The notes beneath the pieces are model-generated. The model did not search any database. It was not told where the DNA came from and worked only from the letters and a program-made list of their open reading frames with translations. From Euclidia mi (lineage: Eukaryota; Arthropoda; Insecta; Lepidoptera; Erebidae): DNA of 64,000 nt. Every line of letters begins with the position of its first letter. The first letter of the stretch is position 1. Where the stretch lies: contig OX123186.2 of the NCBI GenBank assembly GCA_944739405.2, positions 38,921,551 through 38,985,550 of the forward strand, in the 5' to 3' direction. The translations under genes and the position numbers were made by a program. Below are positions 1-11,412 of the stretch, in pieces.

Positions 1-290
1 GAGACGAGTGAGACGCTGGCGCCAGCGACAGGCGTCAATTTTCATTAAACATAATATTTAATTAAACAACTTTGACACGGACACTGGTAAATAAAAAAGC
101 AATTCAACTTAGCATTTAACCACTAACGAACATTGAAAATAATATAAAACAAATAAACTTAGTACTTATTTATCCTCTATCGTTTTACAATAAACGCAAT
201 ACGTGACCTCTTAGCCCACGGAATTTTAACAACTAAAACCGCGTCCGAAACGTGCGCTACCGTGCTTGTCAAACTTGAAGTTGGCATAGT
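1..290. other. AT-rich sequence without recognised gene
   Basis: I see no coding signal on either strand. A 14-bp perfect palindrome (CGCTGGCGCCAGCG) lies at 14-27. The LINE fragment to the right stops before its catalytic RT box, so this sequence is not an obvious continuation of it. Confidence 0.5.
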
Positions 291-299
291 GAATACCGT

Positions 300-2212
300 T
301 TAAGCCAATAACGTGCCGACGTGGGTAACTAGCACGTTAAAACACGTTAAGTCTTCAAAATGGTCATAGTGAATAAGTGGGAGCTTCCCCAGGTCGTTAA
401 TAAAGACCAGAAACAGGGTTGGGCCAAGTATACTGCCTTGTGGGACACCACGAAGAATTTCTAGGCCATCACTAATCCATTCGTCTATTTTAACAGCCTG
501 AAAACGACCGGAGAGGTAGCTCTGAAAAAGTTGAAGTGGTAGACCCCTAACACCCAGTTTATGCAACTTCTGAAGAAGTAGAGGTACAGAGACTGTGTCA
601 AAAGCCTTGGCTATATCTAAAAATATAGCTATAACCTTTTTCCTTTTTTCCAAGCTATCCACTATATGGCTAGTAAGCTCATGAATAGCATCATTGGTAG
701 ATTTATTTCTACGAAATTCAAATTGAGCTTTCGAAAAGAGATTTTTGGACTCCAGATACTGCAGTATTCGATTGTGTTAATGGCTTTCTCAAGAACCTTG
801 GAAAAGGTGGGCAATATAGAAATAGGTCTATAATTATTGACACAGTCCCTGTGCCCCTTCTTGTGTATAGGGTGTATGAGAGATCGCTTGAATGCCTCTG
901 GGAAAGTGCCTGTATCCAAAGATAAATTGCAGACATGAGTGAGAGGTCTCACTAAAAGTTCAATGTATTTTTTTAAAAGACCTCCAGATATATTGTCGTA
1001 GCCGGCAGCGCTATCATTTTTTATGCCCAGGATAAGCGACTTTATCTCACTTTCGTCTACTGAGAGCAGAGCGAAAGAGTGTACGGGTGTTACTGCGGAC
1101 ATTGGCAATGAAATGGGTATGCTGTTTGAACAAACGGAATTTGATATACCCTGACCTACATCAATAAAAAACCTGTTGACTTTATTTACAGACTCATGCG
1201 CGTTTTCTTCAGAAAGTAATTCAGTAGCTGAGGTTTTTACTTTCTTAGTGCCAGTTACACTTTTGATTATCTCCCATAACTTTTTGTTATTGTTCTGAGC
1301 ACTGGCAAAAGCTGACCTTTCGTATTCACATTTCACTTTAAAAGATCGTGACAGAAATTGCGATATCTTACGAATATTGTCTTGTCAGTGCCGCTTTGTG
1401 AACGTCTATATTTGGCATGCAAATTATCCCTATTATTAATGCACCTTAGTAAACCTCGTGTAATCCAGGGTTTAAATATTCTTTTACGACAAGGTACTTT
1501 TTTCTGTGTTGTACAGTTTTCATAATATTACTTAGAGAAGAAACTAGAAAATCAGATGCTTTATTAGCATCGGTCATCTCATATATTGGGCTGAAATCGA
1601 AAGCTTTAGGTGCTGCGTCAAGACCATCATAGTCAACCTGGTTGGCCAGTTTACTATTATTTGAATTTACAATTGTAGCTTTCAAGTTAAAGACTATACT
1701 ATAATGATCTGTGACCGTGGTGGGGATAACGAGGCATTTTAATGGGTATTTAGTCCTCACTATTATATGGTCTAAGCATATTAGCGTGTGAGTTGGGACA
1801 TCAAATGAAGGTAACATACCGTGTGACGCAAGAAGATTTAAATAGCTTTCGGCTCTAGCGTCTTTAGTCATTGGGGATATGTCAATATTTAGGTCGCCGG
1901 TAAGAATTAGGTTTTTCAAGGGCGATAGGCTTACTAGTAACTCATTAAGCGTTTCCAGGAATTTGTTAATGTTTCTTTGAGCTGGCGAGCGGTAAATAGC
2001 GAGCACAGCTGTGTTCACATCAACTTTAATCAGTAAGCAATTAGCATCTGATAGGTTGAGAGGTTCAGTAATTGAATATTTATGTATTGCCTTATAATAT
2101 ACAGTGACCTCCTCATTTTGTGTCCGATTATTTTGTGTATGAGCGTAGTTATATCCTTCAATGAGGGGCATCGATTTGTTACAGGAGAGCCAGCATTCAG
2201 TGAAAATGATCA
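300..2212 (-). pseudogene. LINE-1 fragment: endonuclease plus truncated RT (CR1/Jockey group)
   Basis: Minus-strand remains of a non-LTR retrotransposon ORF2. From 2212 down to about 1450 is the apurinic-type endonuclease: an early TECWL segment, then LTGDLNIDI, then CLDHIIV and TDHYS, which are the expected catalytic blocks. From about 1336 down to 300 is RT: AGYDNISG, NYRPISILPTFSKVLEKAI, FLDIAKAFDTV, VPQGSILGP and FINDL. There is a frameshift near 785. The endonuclease start is missing because the copy begins abruptly at a repeat end at 2213. The RT stops after FINDL and has no FADD/YADD catalytic box, so this copy is dead. Loss of the 3' side is unusual for a LINE and implies a later deletion or rearrangement near 300-380. 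The CR1/Jockey placement rests on the endonuclease type and the FINDL and PQGSILGP style. Confidence 0.85.
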
Positions 2213-2282
2213 CGTTCGGTCGAGTCGGACTCGCGCACCGAGGGTTCCGTACAAACCTGTAGGTATATAAGTAAAAGTTCAC
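2213..2282 (+). repeat. Left terminus of the 316-bp-unit repeat (locus A)
   Basis: The stretch gagtcggactcgcgcaccga, followed by gggttccgtacaaacc, matches the outer end of the repeat copies at 28293-28306 (reverse complement) and 37690-37720. It probably marks the left end of a copy whose body resumes at 4128, the interval being filled by later insertions. The element boundary coincides with the broken 5' end of LINE-1. Confidence 0.6.
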
Positions 2283-2689
2283 CAGTCATAGTTATGGTAT
2301 TTTTATTGCAAAATGTAAACCATGACATTACAGTATGGAAAGCTGGAGGAAGAAAAATGCCTTTTTGTCGTTTGTAATCAGTCATCCTTTATTTTATATT
2401 AACATATATCGCTTATTTTATAATATAACTTAAATACCTATACTAGCCTTGCAGCAGCCTTGCAAAAGTCTGCTGATGAATGATGGTGAGATTTTTTATC
2501 AAAGTTATTGATTAACAAAGATTTTTAGTGACTTTTAGAAATCTGTAACAAAAATATTAATAAAGTTTTTTTAAATAATTATAGTATTTATTTGCGATGA
2601 AAATAAAACTATTACTAGGTGACTATTTGCACACAAAATAAAACAATAATTAATATTCTTAATAAAAAAAAAATAACAAAAATAAGTAA
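2283..2689. other. AT-rich interval without recognised gene
   Basis: Low-complexity AT-rich sequence. I see no conserved protein motif and no clear match to other parts of the window. Confidence 0.4.
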
Positions 2690-2950
2690 GCGGCGATATC
2701 CCAGTGGTGTACGTAACGGACTGCCGAGACGATCATCTCGGGTTCGATCCCCAGGTACACCGGGCACACATCACTGACATTTCGGAGTTACATATGTGGG
2801 TGTTTAAAACGTTAATTATCGCTCGCTAAGTAATGTGCCCGGTATATGGCAATAGGCTCGCCCCCTATTACATTGGGACTGAAACATAACTGGCGAAGTG
2901 TGGGTGTGTAATACACCTCTGCATACCCCTTCGGGGATAAAATAAATAGT
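2690..2950 (+). mobile_element. tRNA-derived SINE
   Basis: The head has RNA polymerase III internal promoter elements: a box A-like TATCCCAGTGG at 2697-2707 and a box B GGTTCGATCCC at 2741-2751. The body includes ggcaataggctcgcc and actggcgaagtgtggg, and it ends in an A-rich tail (ataaaataaatagtaaatt). The body from about 2845 matches the element at 46978-47228, which ends in a different tail. It is a retroposed tRNA relative, not a functional tRNA: the acceptor and anticodon arms do not fold convincingly. No clean target duplication was identified. Confidence 0.7.
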
Positions 2951-2984
2951 AAATTAAAAAAGAAACATAAAATGGAAATGAAAA

Positions 2985-3290
2985 TTTTTAAGTATGGAAT
3001 TAAGTATCAAATTTGACCAGACCTGTAAATGGTGACTGAAAAAGGTAGGAATAGTACCACATTGAATATTGAAGTTCGAAAAAAAGTTATCTTTAGTTGT
3101 ATTACTTCGTGTTGTGCTAGTGTTTATTAACGGAAACATGTTTATAGATGATAAATATGTAGAAATTCCATTTTGGGAATTCATTCTAAAATCAATATTG
3201 AAGTCTCCCACGACAATCAGACGAGAACATAAATTATACCTATTGAGGTTACTGCCGTATGTTGTTGTATTTATGCAACGCTACAGCTGG
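2985..3290 (-). pseudogene. LINE endonuclease fragment
   Basis: Reading the minus strand from about 3285, the frame gives RLIVVGDFNIDF, then INTSTTRSNTT and DNFFSNF, and ends near 3000 with FFSHHLQVWSNLI. These are the GDFN, T-R-x-N-T, D-x-x-F-S-N and S-H-H blocks of a non-LTR retrotransposon endonuclease. Only about 90 residues remain. It is a separate copy from LINE-1, whose own GDLN block lies near 1890. Confidence 0.7.
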
Positions 3291-3302
3291 CCGTTTTTGT
3301 CC

Positions 3303-3807
3303 TTAGCAGTACATTTCAGATTTTTTAGGACGACCACTTTTATTGCGTTTAGGACGGCCAACCTTTGAATCTAGAGTTTTTTTTACCAAACTTACCTTAA
3401 TATGATTGTATGTAATATTAAGAAATCCTTGGCACACAATTGGCAAACAAAAATCATAATGACCTGATGATAAATTGCCTGAAAGAAGTAAACACTTTAT
3501 TGCATATCCTTCTCTGCCAAAATGCACCCCTCAGAATACCCGTATTACGTTCATACACTTCGAACCTCGCTGAATACAAACATCCTGCTGCCTTCACCTC
3601 AGCAGTACCGCCATAGCTAGAGGATTGGAAAATCGAAGCTTTGTACTCATGTCGCGAAGAGAAAGAATCTCTCCGGGCATTGCTTGTATATAAATAAAAT
3701 TCGTCCCACTTATTATAAATATAAACAAGTATTGTGGTTCTTAGTATTTGTGTTTGTTCAAAATTAGTGGTATTATTATAGAGAACGCTATTGCATGAAA
3801 TAAACAA
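3303..3807 (-). other. Unrecognised coding-like stretch with two AT-hook-like motifs
   Basis: Two overlapping minus-strand frames (3454-3807 and 3303-3527) are open. The second ends in KVGRPKRNKSGRPKK, which contains two GRPK cores like AT-hook DNA-binding motifs, followed by a stop at 3303. I do not recognise the family. It may be the N-terminal part of a decayed DNA transposon protein, or chance. No ATG-led full gene can be defined. Confidence 0.25.
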
Positions 3808-4045
3808 CTTCCATCGGGAGGCATAGGTATTATACTATGTTAAATAGTATTTTCGTTGACAATTAATGTAACTATAGCCATAATTATATTGTGATAGTAT
3901 GTTATACTGTCCACACCATGTCCACACTACGGTTATAAAAGAGCGCGTATGTCATAGTGACGTCTACATGACAAGCTGGCTGGTGGTCATACAGAATTAT
4001 TAGCAAAAAGGTTTGAAGACTATGTAATTATTTGAAATCTCAATC

Positions 4046-4110
4046 TCAATCAGCCTATCGAGTCCACTGCTGGACATAGGCCTCTCCCAACACGCACCAC
4101 AGTACACGGT
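4046..4110 (+). repeat. Fragment of the ccactgctggacatagg interspersed repeat
   Basis: The string gagtccactgctggacatag followed by gcctctcccaacacgcacc recurs in related form at 29870-29910 and 59875-59905. I recall this short conserved segment as a frequent lepidopteran interspersed repeat, probably a LINE or SINE remnant. No coding sense was recovered. Confidence 0.55.
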
Positions 4111-4127
4111 CCTCAGCCTTCTGCATC

Positions 4128-5712
4128 CTTTATCTGTGCGATAAGACGTTGCATCGTACCAAATTTCAAGTTTTTAGTTCACGGGTAGTACCCTGTAGGT
4201 TTTGATTTCCTTGCGAGTAGTCGCGAGTTTGAAAACATGATTATATTGCTCTTTCTTTTGATTGCGTAGACATAGAAGTTTGATTTTGTTACAGCCTAAC
4301 GGTGTTATATACCTAAGTATTTGATATGAATTTCATTTTAATACCTCTACGCGTTCAAGAGAAAGGGGTAGTAACTTTAAATTTATTAAAAATATTTTTA
4401 TTATATGATGTAACTAAAAATGTACGGTTTTCGCAATTTTTCCTTCATATGTGATATAAGACGTTGCTTTGTACCAAATTTCAAGATTTTGAGTTCACGG
4501 GAGGTACCCTGTAGGTTTAGATTCCCTCGCGAGTAATCGCGAGTTTGAAAATATGTTTATATTGCTCTTTCTTTTGATTGCGTAGACATAGAAGTTTGAT
4601 TTTGTTACAGCCTAACGGTGTTATATACTTGAGTATTTGATATGAATTTCAATTTAATACCTCTACGCGTTCAAGAGAAAGGGGTAGTAACTTTAAATTT
4701 ATTAAAAATATTTTTATTACATGATGTAACTGAAAATTTACGGTTTTCGCAATTTTTCCTTTATATGTGATATAAGACGTTGCTTCGTAACAAATTTCAA
4801 GATTTTGAGTTCACGGGAAGTACCCTGTAGGTTTAGATTCCCTCGCGAGTAATCGCGAGTTTGAAAATATGATTATATTGGTCTTTCTTTTGATTGCGTA
4901 GACATAGAAGTTTGTTTTTTTTTTACAGCCTAACAGTGTTATATACCTGAGTATTTGATATGAATTTCAATTCAATACCTCTACGCGTTCAAGAGAAAGG
5001 GGTAGTAACTTTAAATTTATTAAAAATATTTTTTTATATGCTGTAACTAAAAATTTACAGATTTCGCAATTTTTCCTTTGTATGTGATAAAAGACGTTGC
5101 TTCGTACCAAATTTCAAGATTTTGAGTTCACGGGAAGTACCCTGTAGGTTTTGATTCACTTGCGAGTATTCGCGAGTTTGAAAATATGCTTATTTTGCTC
5201 ATTCTTTTGATTGCGTTGACATAAAAGTTTGATTTTGTTGCAGCCTAACGGTGTGATATACTTGAGTATTTGATATGAATTTCAATTTAATACCTCCACG
5301 CGTTCAAGAGAAAGGGGTAGTAACTTTAAATTTATTAAAAATGTTTTTATTATATGATGTAACTAAAAATGTACGGTTTTCGCAATTTTTCCTTTATATG
5401 TGCTATAAGACGTTGCTTCGTACCAAATTTCAAGATTCAGAGTTCACGGGAAGTACCCTGTAGGTTTTGATTCCAATGCGAATTTGAAAATATGCTGCAA
5501 TTTGCAGCATAATCGGCTTTATCTTTTGATTGCGTTGGATTAGAAGTTTGAATTTTTTACAGCTCTATGGAACCGTAGATTTGAGTATTTAGTATGAATT
5601 TCAGTTTGATACCTCCACGCATTCCTGAGAAAAAGGGTCTTGACAGACGGACGGACAACAAAGTGATCCTATAAGGGTTCCGATTTTTCCTTTCGAGGTA
5701 CGGAACCTTAAA
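4128..5712 (+). repeat. Tandem array of ~316-bp units, locus A, with right terminus
   Basis: The landmark gacgttgc recurs at 4145, 4460, 4776, 5093 and 5409, spacings of 315-317 bp, giving about five units. Each unit contains accaaatttcaagat, ttcacgggaagtaccctg, gattgcgt, tatttgatatgaatttca and gatgtaactaaaaat. The array ends with gacagacggacggacaacaa, then gtgatcctataagggttccg and gaggtacggaacc. Short open frames in it are not conserved between units, so it is noncoding. Its likely left end is at 2213. Reverse-oriented and direct relatives lie at 26763-28306 and 37692-43553. Confidence 0.85.
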
Positions 5713-5772
5713 AATTAATTTATAAAGAAAACTAAACATTAATTGGCCGTTAACAGTGTATGACAAGTATAG

Positions 5773-6000
5773 TCATTGCGATTTCTTGAGCTCATCCAAA
5801 CAATTTACTGAATTTATATAAAAATATTTATCTCCATCGCTCTTCCGCAAAAATACCTTATTATTGACACACCAGCAGTACTTGTACTTGTGCTGAGTGG
5901 CAAATTCACGAGCCATATGATATACTTTTTGACTGAAGATGATATTTGTTCGCTTACATAGATTGGACGACTCTCACACTTAAGGCCCAGCTGTGAAGAA
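5773..6000 (-). pseudogene. LINE ORF1 C-terminal fragment (Baculo_FP-like domain)
   Basis: The minus strand reads RPIYVSEQISSSVKK, then after a frameshift near 5925 HMAREFATQHKYKYCWC and NNKVFLRKSDG, ending at a TGA at 5773-5775. This resembles the FP-type C-terminal domain found in ORF1 of many insect LINEs and in baculovirus FP proteins. In this setting, next to LINE RT on the same strand, a LINE ORF1 remnant is far more likely than viral DNA. The order (ORF1 end downstream of an RT) shows it belongs to another element than LINE-2. Confidence 0.55.
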
Positions 6001-6001
6001 T

Positions 6002-8820
6002 TCAATTTTTAAGTATTGTAGTCGGTATGCGCTGGCTGAACTGCATGATTTTTGTTTTATTTAAATTAATATTCAAATTATTGTTGTGCAACCATTTTCC
6101 TATTGATGTCAGTGAGTCATTAATGTCAAGTTCATAACTAGATCTATTTTTACAAGCTACAGTCAAAGTGCTGTCATCAGCAAATAATGTCATCGGATTA
6201 TCTGTTACTCCAGGTAAATCGTTAATATATAAATTAAATAATAATGGACCCAACACACTACCCTCTGGAACGCCATATAAAACTTCACGTTCTTCTGATT
6301 TAAAATTGTATTCATATCTCGTTTGTATATTTATTTGGCTAATTTCTGTGATCTGTTTACGGTTTTTCAAATATGATTGGAATAAATTAAGGACATTGCC
6401 TCTACTACCATATGTCTCCATTTTTTTTAAGAGTGTAGTATGTTTGACATGGTCAAAAGCCTGTATCATATCACAGAAAACGGTACAAACTGGCGTTCTA
6501 TTATCTATATTTTCCATTACATTATGCAAAAAATCATAAATTGCCAAGTTTATATTACAATTTTTCTAAATCCTTTCTGTTCTTTACATAGAATTTCGTG
6601 TTTTTCTATATACGAATAGAGCCCTTGTTGTATAAATCATTCAAACACTTTTGTTATAATTAGCATAAGAGCAATAGGCCTATAATTTTCAATATGCTCC
6701 CTATTATCTTTCTTATATAAAGGTTTTATAATAGATATTTTCAGAGCCTCAGAAAATACTCCCTCAGTAATACAGATATTAATTAAATGACTGAGTGGAA
6801 TACATATTTTATCTGCTACAGTTTTCAATATTTTAGTAGCTATGCCATCATAACCCACGCTATTTGTATTTTTGAGTGACATTATAGTTTTATATATATC
6901 TATCGGTGTGCAGGGATTCATGAACATAGAGTGTGTGCTATTTTTTATGAGTGAGGTTGGATTCCTTATTTTTTTATTTTTTATTTTACGAGGTGGAAAA
7001 TCCCTTCGGATCTCCGACTCTTGGGGGAAATAAGAGCCGGATATGTGGTGTTTCCACTAAAAACCACCTCGACTTCCGCCATGTACCCGTGTGTCGGAGG
7101 GTGGGGCATCACCAAAGCACTCGTCGCCACCCTCCGACGGGTATTGGCCCGCCAGATGGTCAGGCGGGCCCCGAACAAAACCCCCTTGGCGACGGATTCA
7201 GGTGTTGGACTCCGCCGCCAAAACGCCCAGCGGCCGCAGAGGATAGGGAGGACGGCAACGCAACACCGCATCTCCTCTTCCTCTGCGGCCCCACCGCGAC
7301 GCATCGAATGGTGCGCCCCCATTTGGTCGCGGGAGATAGGGCGCGCGGCAACGCAACATCGACGCGCCTCTCCTCCCGTGACCGCACCCGACTGCGAGGG
7401 ACATACAGAACTGTCCCCCGCACCCGCACCGTTGGACGCATCCTGCGCAGGCCCCTCCAAGCCCACGCGGAGCGTCCCCTCCTGGATCCCTCTTAGCTTC
7501 ACCGCGGGTGACCAATCCACGGTTTCTGAGCCCCCCCACCACGACAAGGTGGAGATCCCACGGGGGGGAGGTTGGATTCCTATTCGGGCATGCATTAGGT
7601 TGCACTTTATCCACAAAATAATTATTAAATACAGTAGCAATATTCTGGGCACGCGTAATTTTTTTATTTTTATAATAAATACTAGTAATAACGGTTTTCG
7701 GCAGATTACATTTATTAATTATATTCCAGGTCGTTTTTCTTTTATTTTCAGACGTTTCGATTTTATAGCTATTCTGGGCTCTTTGAGTAAAATTTATAAT
7801 ATTTTTAAATAAATTTGAATACCTTTTAAACTTTAATCTATTTATCTTTGTTGGCTGAAGCCTATACTGCCATAGCAGTCTCCTTTTATTTTTACTGCAT
7901 TTTTAATTCCAAGCGATACCCATGAGGGCCTTTTCTCCGTGTTTATCACCACACTCTTGATTGGAAAGCACAAATTATAAAATAATGAAAAGTTTCAATG
8001 AAGTGGTCATAAGCTAAGCTCGATTTCAGATATTTATTTAACTAATAACCCTAATATCTGAAAACGAGCGACAAGATAATGTACTCTTTAAATTTATTAA
8101 TATTTTCTTGAGAATAGTCACGCTTATTTGTGCGCCAGTATTTAATAGCAGATTTTTTTTCTATAGGACACTGTAGTAATTGGGCTGTGTGGTCCGATAA
8201 GGCAAACTCTAGTATGCTAGTTTTACAGGGTTTAACAAAATTATGGGCAAAATTATCAATACATGTCTGACTTAAAATACGAGTTGGTTTTCGAGCTAAT
8301 TTTAAATTAGAATTTAATAAGATACATTCAAATTCATAACTAGACTTATTTGTCTTTAGTAGATCAATATTATAATCTCCCGCAATAACTATATTCTTAT
8401 TTTTTTCTTTGATAGGGTATCCAGGAGTAGTTCTAATCTTTCAAAAAATAAGTTTAAATTCGATGGCTTCGGGACTCTATACAGACAAATAAACATAATA
8501 CCATGATCAACCAATTCGACAGCGCAGCACTCGAAGACACCCTCTATTGACATCTTAGAAATGTCTGTAAATTCCAACGGTGACAATTATGTATCAGTAT
8601 GCACACGCCTCCTCTTTTACTGGCTTTTCTACAGTAACATGCCGCCAAAACGAAATTAGGCAAATATAATTGTTCTTCATATCCGGCCATCATGAAGTGC
8701 TCGGAAATACATGACACATCTACTTGGATTTGTTTTATGCATAGGTCGTTTACGCAGACTGTAAGACAGTCTGACTTTCTTAAAACCCCGGCAATATTTT
8801 GGTGTAGTATGTATAAATAA
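6002..8820 (-). pseudogene. LINE-2 ORF2: endonuclease and RT, interrupted
   Basis: The minus strand carries ORF2 of a CR1/Jockey-group LINE. Endonuclease starts near 8810 (LHQNIAGV, then a catalytic-type CISEHFM and KRGGV) and runs in several frames to about 8150. RT N-terminal motifs follow at 6927-6640 (NSVGYDGIATKILK, HIENYRPIALM), then 6547-6002 (FCDMIQAFDHV, VPEGSVLGPLLFNLYINDL, LFADDSTLTVA). The FADD catalytic pair is intact, but frameshifts near 6640-6550 and in the endonuclease inactivate the copy. A GC-rich retroposon (6967-7567) sits between the linker and RT; joined across it the linker reads NPTS-LIKNSTHS. The RT ends shortly after the motif NLNKTKIMQFS, so the thumb and 3' UTR are missing. 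Confidence 0.8.
6967..7567 (-). mobile_element. GC-rich retroposon, copy 1
   Basis: About 600 bp of GC-rich sequence inside AT-rich LINE-2. It is flanked by a 14-bp direct repeat gaggttggattcct (6953-6966 and 7568-7581). A poly-T-rich stretch at the left (6967-6985) shows it is a minus-oriented retroposon with an A-rich tail. It matches 44611-45204 over nearly its full length and 46313-46803 with an internal deletion. The body carries two degenerate direct repeats around the phrase gttgcgttgcc. Several frames stay open because of base composition, with no conserved domain, so I do not call a gene. Confidence 0.8.
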
Positions 8821-9215
8821 TTAGTCCCGAAATAAATTGTTGTCGTATTTTGTACTGCTTCCGTTAATCAATGTAGTGCCCCTTGATATTGTTCTATTAT
8901 TTTCTTCTGTGTCATACAGTAGTGTTAGAATACCTTTAAATATAATATGTAGCCCATAATCATTAATTGCCCCGGTTTTCCTAGAGTACATCTTGTAGTC
9001 ATAAGACAGATTGCTATTGCTGTCCAGTATATCTATATGTTCGTGAGTCAATGCGTCTAAGTACAATAAGTAATTAAAAGTTTCAATCCTCCAATTAAAT
9101 AGGTTTGCATAATTTGCGTATTTATATGTAGGCAAACAAATTATTATGTTTGTGTGTTTTATTTCCAATAGTGACTCTCGAATCTTGAGTATAATCTTTA
9201 ACTACTTTTAAACTA
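8821..9215 (-). pseudogene. LINE-2 ORF1 C-terminal part (possible SGNH/esterase-like domain)
   Basis: An open minus frame runs from about 9210 to 8821. It includes KHTNIIICLPTYKYANYAN and then FNYLLYLDALTH, directly upstream of the LINE-2 endonuclease. The NIIIC-LPTY-...-N pattern resembles the esterase-like ORF1 domain of some CR1-type LINEs (inference). No ATG start is present. It is cut at about 9240 by PLE-A, and the missing ORF1 N-terminus may be the coiled-coil fragment at 16208-16498. Confidence 0.45.
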
Positions 9216-9240
9216 CCACGATTTGTACACATACTAATGA

Positions 9241-9530
9241 TTATGTAACGGGTCTGAATCGTGTTAAACGAAAAGAAAGATGAAATACCTTTCTATTTGT
9301 CCCGAATTTTCGGCAAACCATATATTTTCGGCGGTTGAACGGTCTTAGGTCTATAGAGGCGTTCAAACACATCGTCCATGAAAAGATCTTGGTGGTCCTT
9401 GACAAGCGCTCGTATACGTTTTGTGACTCCGGCAGTAGGATTATATGATCCCGGCTTGTGTCTATGTTTGTGCTCGATAGATTAATAACCGTGTCGCTTT
9501 GTTCGTCTTGAGTGTTCGTCTCCTGAGACA
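9241..9530 (-). repeat. Inverted internal fragment of PLE-A
   Basis: The minus strand encodes QSDTVINLSSTNIDT and later [18 protein letters not shown]. The same peptides are read on the plus strand at about 9764-9800 and 10148-10200. The two pieces are brought together here with intervening sequence missing. This is an inverted, rearranged copy at the 5' side, in line with the inverted or partial-tandem termini known for Penelope-like elements. Confidence 0.75.
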
Positions 9531-9589
9531 ATTAATTCGGAACTGTAGGTACAATATAAATAGTGTGCAGTGTGAACTATACAGTTTAC

Positions 9590-11304
9590 ATGTGGAGTGC
9601 AGTGCTGTGTTATCACGTGAAGATTTTGATCTGTGCGACCGTGTATCATACAACCAAGCGAGTCGTATCCATGAATTGTGTAGCATCAAACATGAGGCGA
9701 AATATACTAAATTGTTACGTCAGCGCGACAGGAATGTTCACAAAAGTGGAGTTCGTAACCAAAGCGACACGGTTATTAATCTATCGAGCACAAACATAGA
9801 CACAGCCACACAGAACATATTGGCTAAAGGATTAAATTACGCTATGACACCCAAACGGATTCCGTATGAAAATATCATAAGTGGCATCGAGGAGGTTATA
9901 ATGCGCAACAAATTACCATCCAACGACGCGGACACACTATGAGAGGATGTTGCAGTTATCTTGCGAAAGTCGAAGCTACCTAGACCGAATGTTACTACGG
10001 AAGAGCGTCAAGCACTGAAAGCGCTACGTGAATACACGGATACTTTAGTGCTTAAGGCCGATAAGGGAAATGCCACCGTAGTAATAAATTCTGGTGATTA
10101 TGATAATAAAATGCGGGATCTTTTACGGACGATGTGTTTGAACGCCTCTATAGACCTAAGACCGTTCAACCGCCGAAAGTATATGGTTTGCCGAAAATTC
10201 ACAAGAATAACGTAATCGTAAGTCAGATCGATTCACCCACTTACGACCTAGCGAAACACATTGCAGCGGTACTGCAACCATTAGTAGGTAAGACATCGTC
10301 GTTTGTAAAGGATTCTCGCCATTTTGTAGACGTCATCAAGAGCATGAAAGTAGAACCCGACGAAGTGATGGTGAGCTTTGATGTCGAGTCACTATTCACA
10401 AGCGTTCCAATTCAAGACTGCCTTGATGTGTTCGAGAGTAAACTGAGTTTAAACGGTCTGTCTGAGAAATACATTGTTCTACTGAAACACTGCCTAGACG
10501 GGAATTATTTTCTATATCGCGGGCAACATTACCTCCAGATTGACGGAGTGGTCATGGGTAGCCCTGTCGCACCAGTAATGGCCAACATCTGGATGGAACA
10601 TTTTGAAGAAAGGATCCAACTACAAGCGTTCCACGTAAAGATATGGAAAAGATACGTCAATGACGTGTTCTGTATTATAAAGGATGGCAGACATGTTGTA
10701 GAACAATTAGCAAATCACTTGAACTCCATACACCCTAATATAAGGTTCACGGTATGAAATGGAGACAGACAGATCGTTGGCCTTCCTCGATGTGAAGATC
10801 ACGGTGAGAGAAAATGGAAACCTGACACACACTGTTTACAGGAAGCCCACACACACTGACAGGTACTTACACGCAAATTCACATCATCATCCGCGGCATT
10901 TGCAATCCGTTATTGCTTCATTGACAAACAAAGCATATGACCTTTGCGACCCCGAACACTTAGATAGTGAGCTCACACATGTTCGGGAGGTACTCAAGCA
11001 AAACGGTTACAAACACAATATGCGAAGTTCAAAGAAAAGATCGAGACTGACTGAAGTGAACAGAGGGCCAGCGTTCATGCCCTACATAAAGGGAGTAACG
11101 GATAAGGTTGGAACAGTACTACAAAAATACTCCATTAAGACTGTATATAGTCCGCTTTCCAAGATAGCACACAATCTGCGCAGCCCAAAGGATGTCATTC
11201 CTTTTCAGACACCTGGCGTCTACAAGGTCGATTGCAGTGTGTAGTGTGGTAGCTCCTATATCGGACAGACCAAGCGAACAATTGCGGAAAGGTTCAAGGA
11301 ACAT
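9590..11304 (+). pseudogene. PLE-A reverse transcriptase (broken)
   Basis: Plus-strand Penelope RT. The N-terminal part has QSDTVINLSSTNID and RIPYEN. The [12 protein letters not shown] block is near 10050, then [50 protein letters not shown] and [15 protein letters not shown]. The catalytic box reads RYVNDVF rather than YVDD, so the first catalytic aspartate is asparagine. There is a TGA at 9940-9942, a frameshift near 10130, a frameshift near 10755 and a TAG at 11242-11244 just before the CGSSYIGQTKRT segment. A few residues between KIHKNN and VSQI are missing compared with PLE-B. The protein is inactive. Confidence 0.85.
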
Positions 11305-11412
11305 TTATTTATTTATTTATTTATTTATAAATTTCCACTTACAACTATTATCACAGGTTAAAACCTAATACAATAGTGTAGTTACTTTCCAAATATTTAC
11401 TTAATAACTATA

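Noticed and set aside
2690..2765. A tRNA gene
   Set aside because: Boxes A and B are present, but the cloverleaf is poor and the sequence continues into a SINE body with an A-rich tail. The same applies at 58310-58385.
4128..5712. CRISPR array or satellite-encoded peptides in the tandem repeats
   Set aside because: Units are ~316 bp without short conserved repeats and unique spacers. The 60-70-residue frames differ between units.
5773..6000. Integrated baculovirus FP gene
   Set aside because: The FP-like domain is also a standard part of insect LINE ORF1, the fragment is frameshifted and it lies among LINE debris. No other viral gene is nearby.
7021..7812. Open frames of 90-260 residues in all three frames on both strands (also at 44591-45224 and 46352-46754)
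   Set aside because: They lie in the GC-rich retroposon copies, are open through base composition, run into flanking DNA and show no conserved domain or consistent frame.
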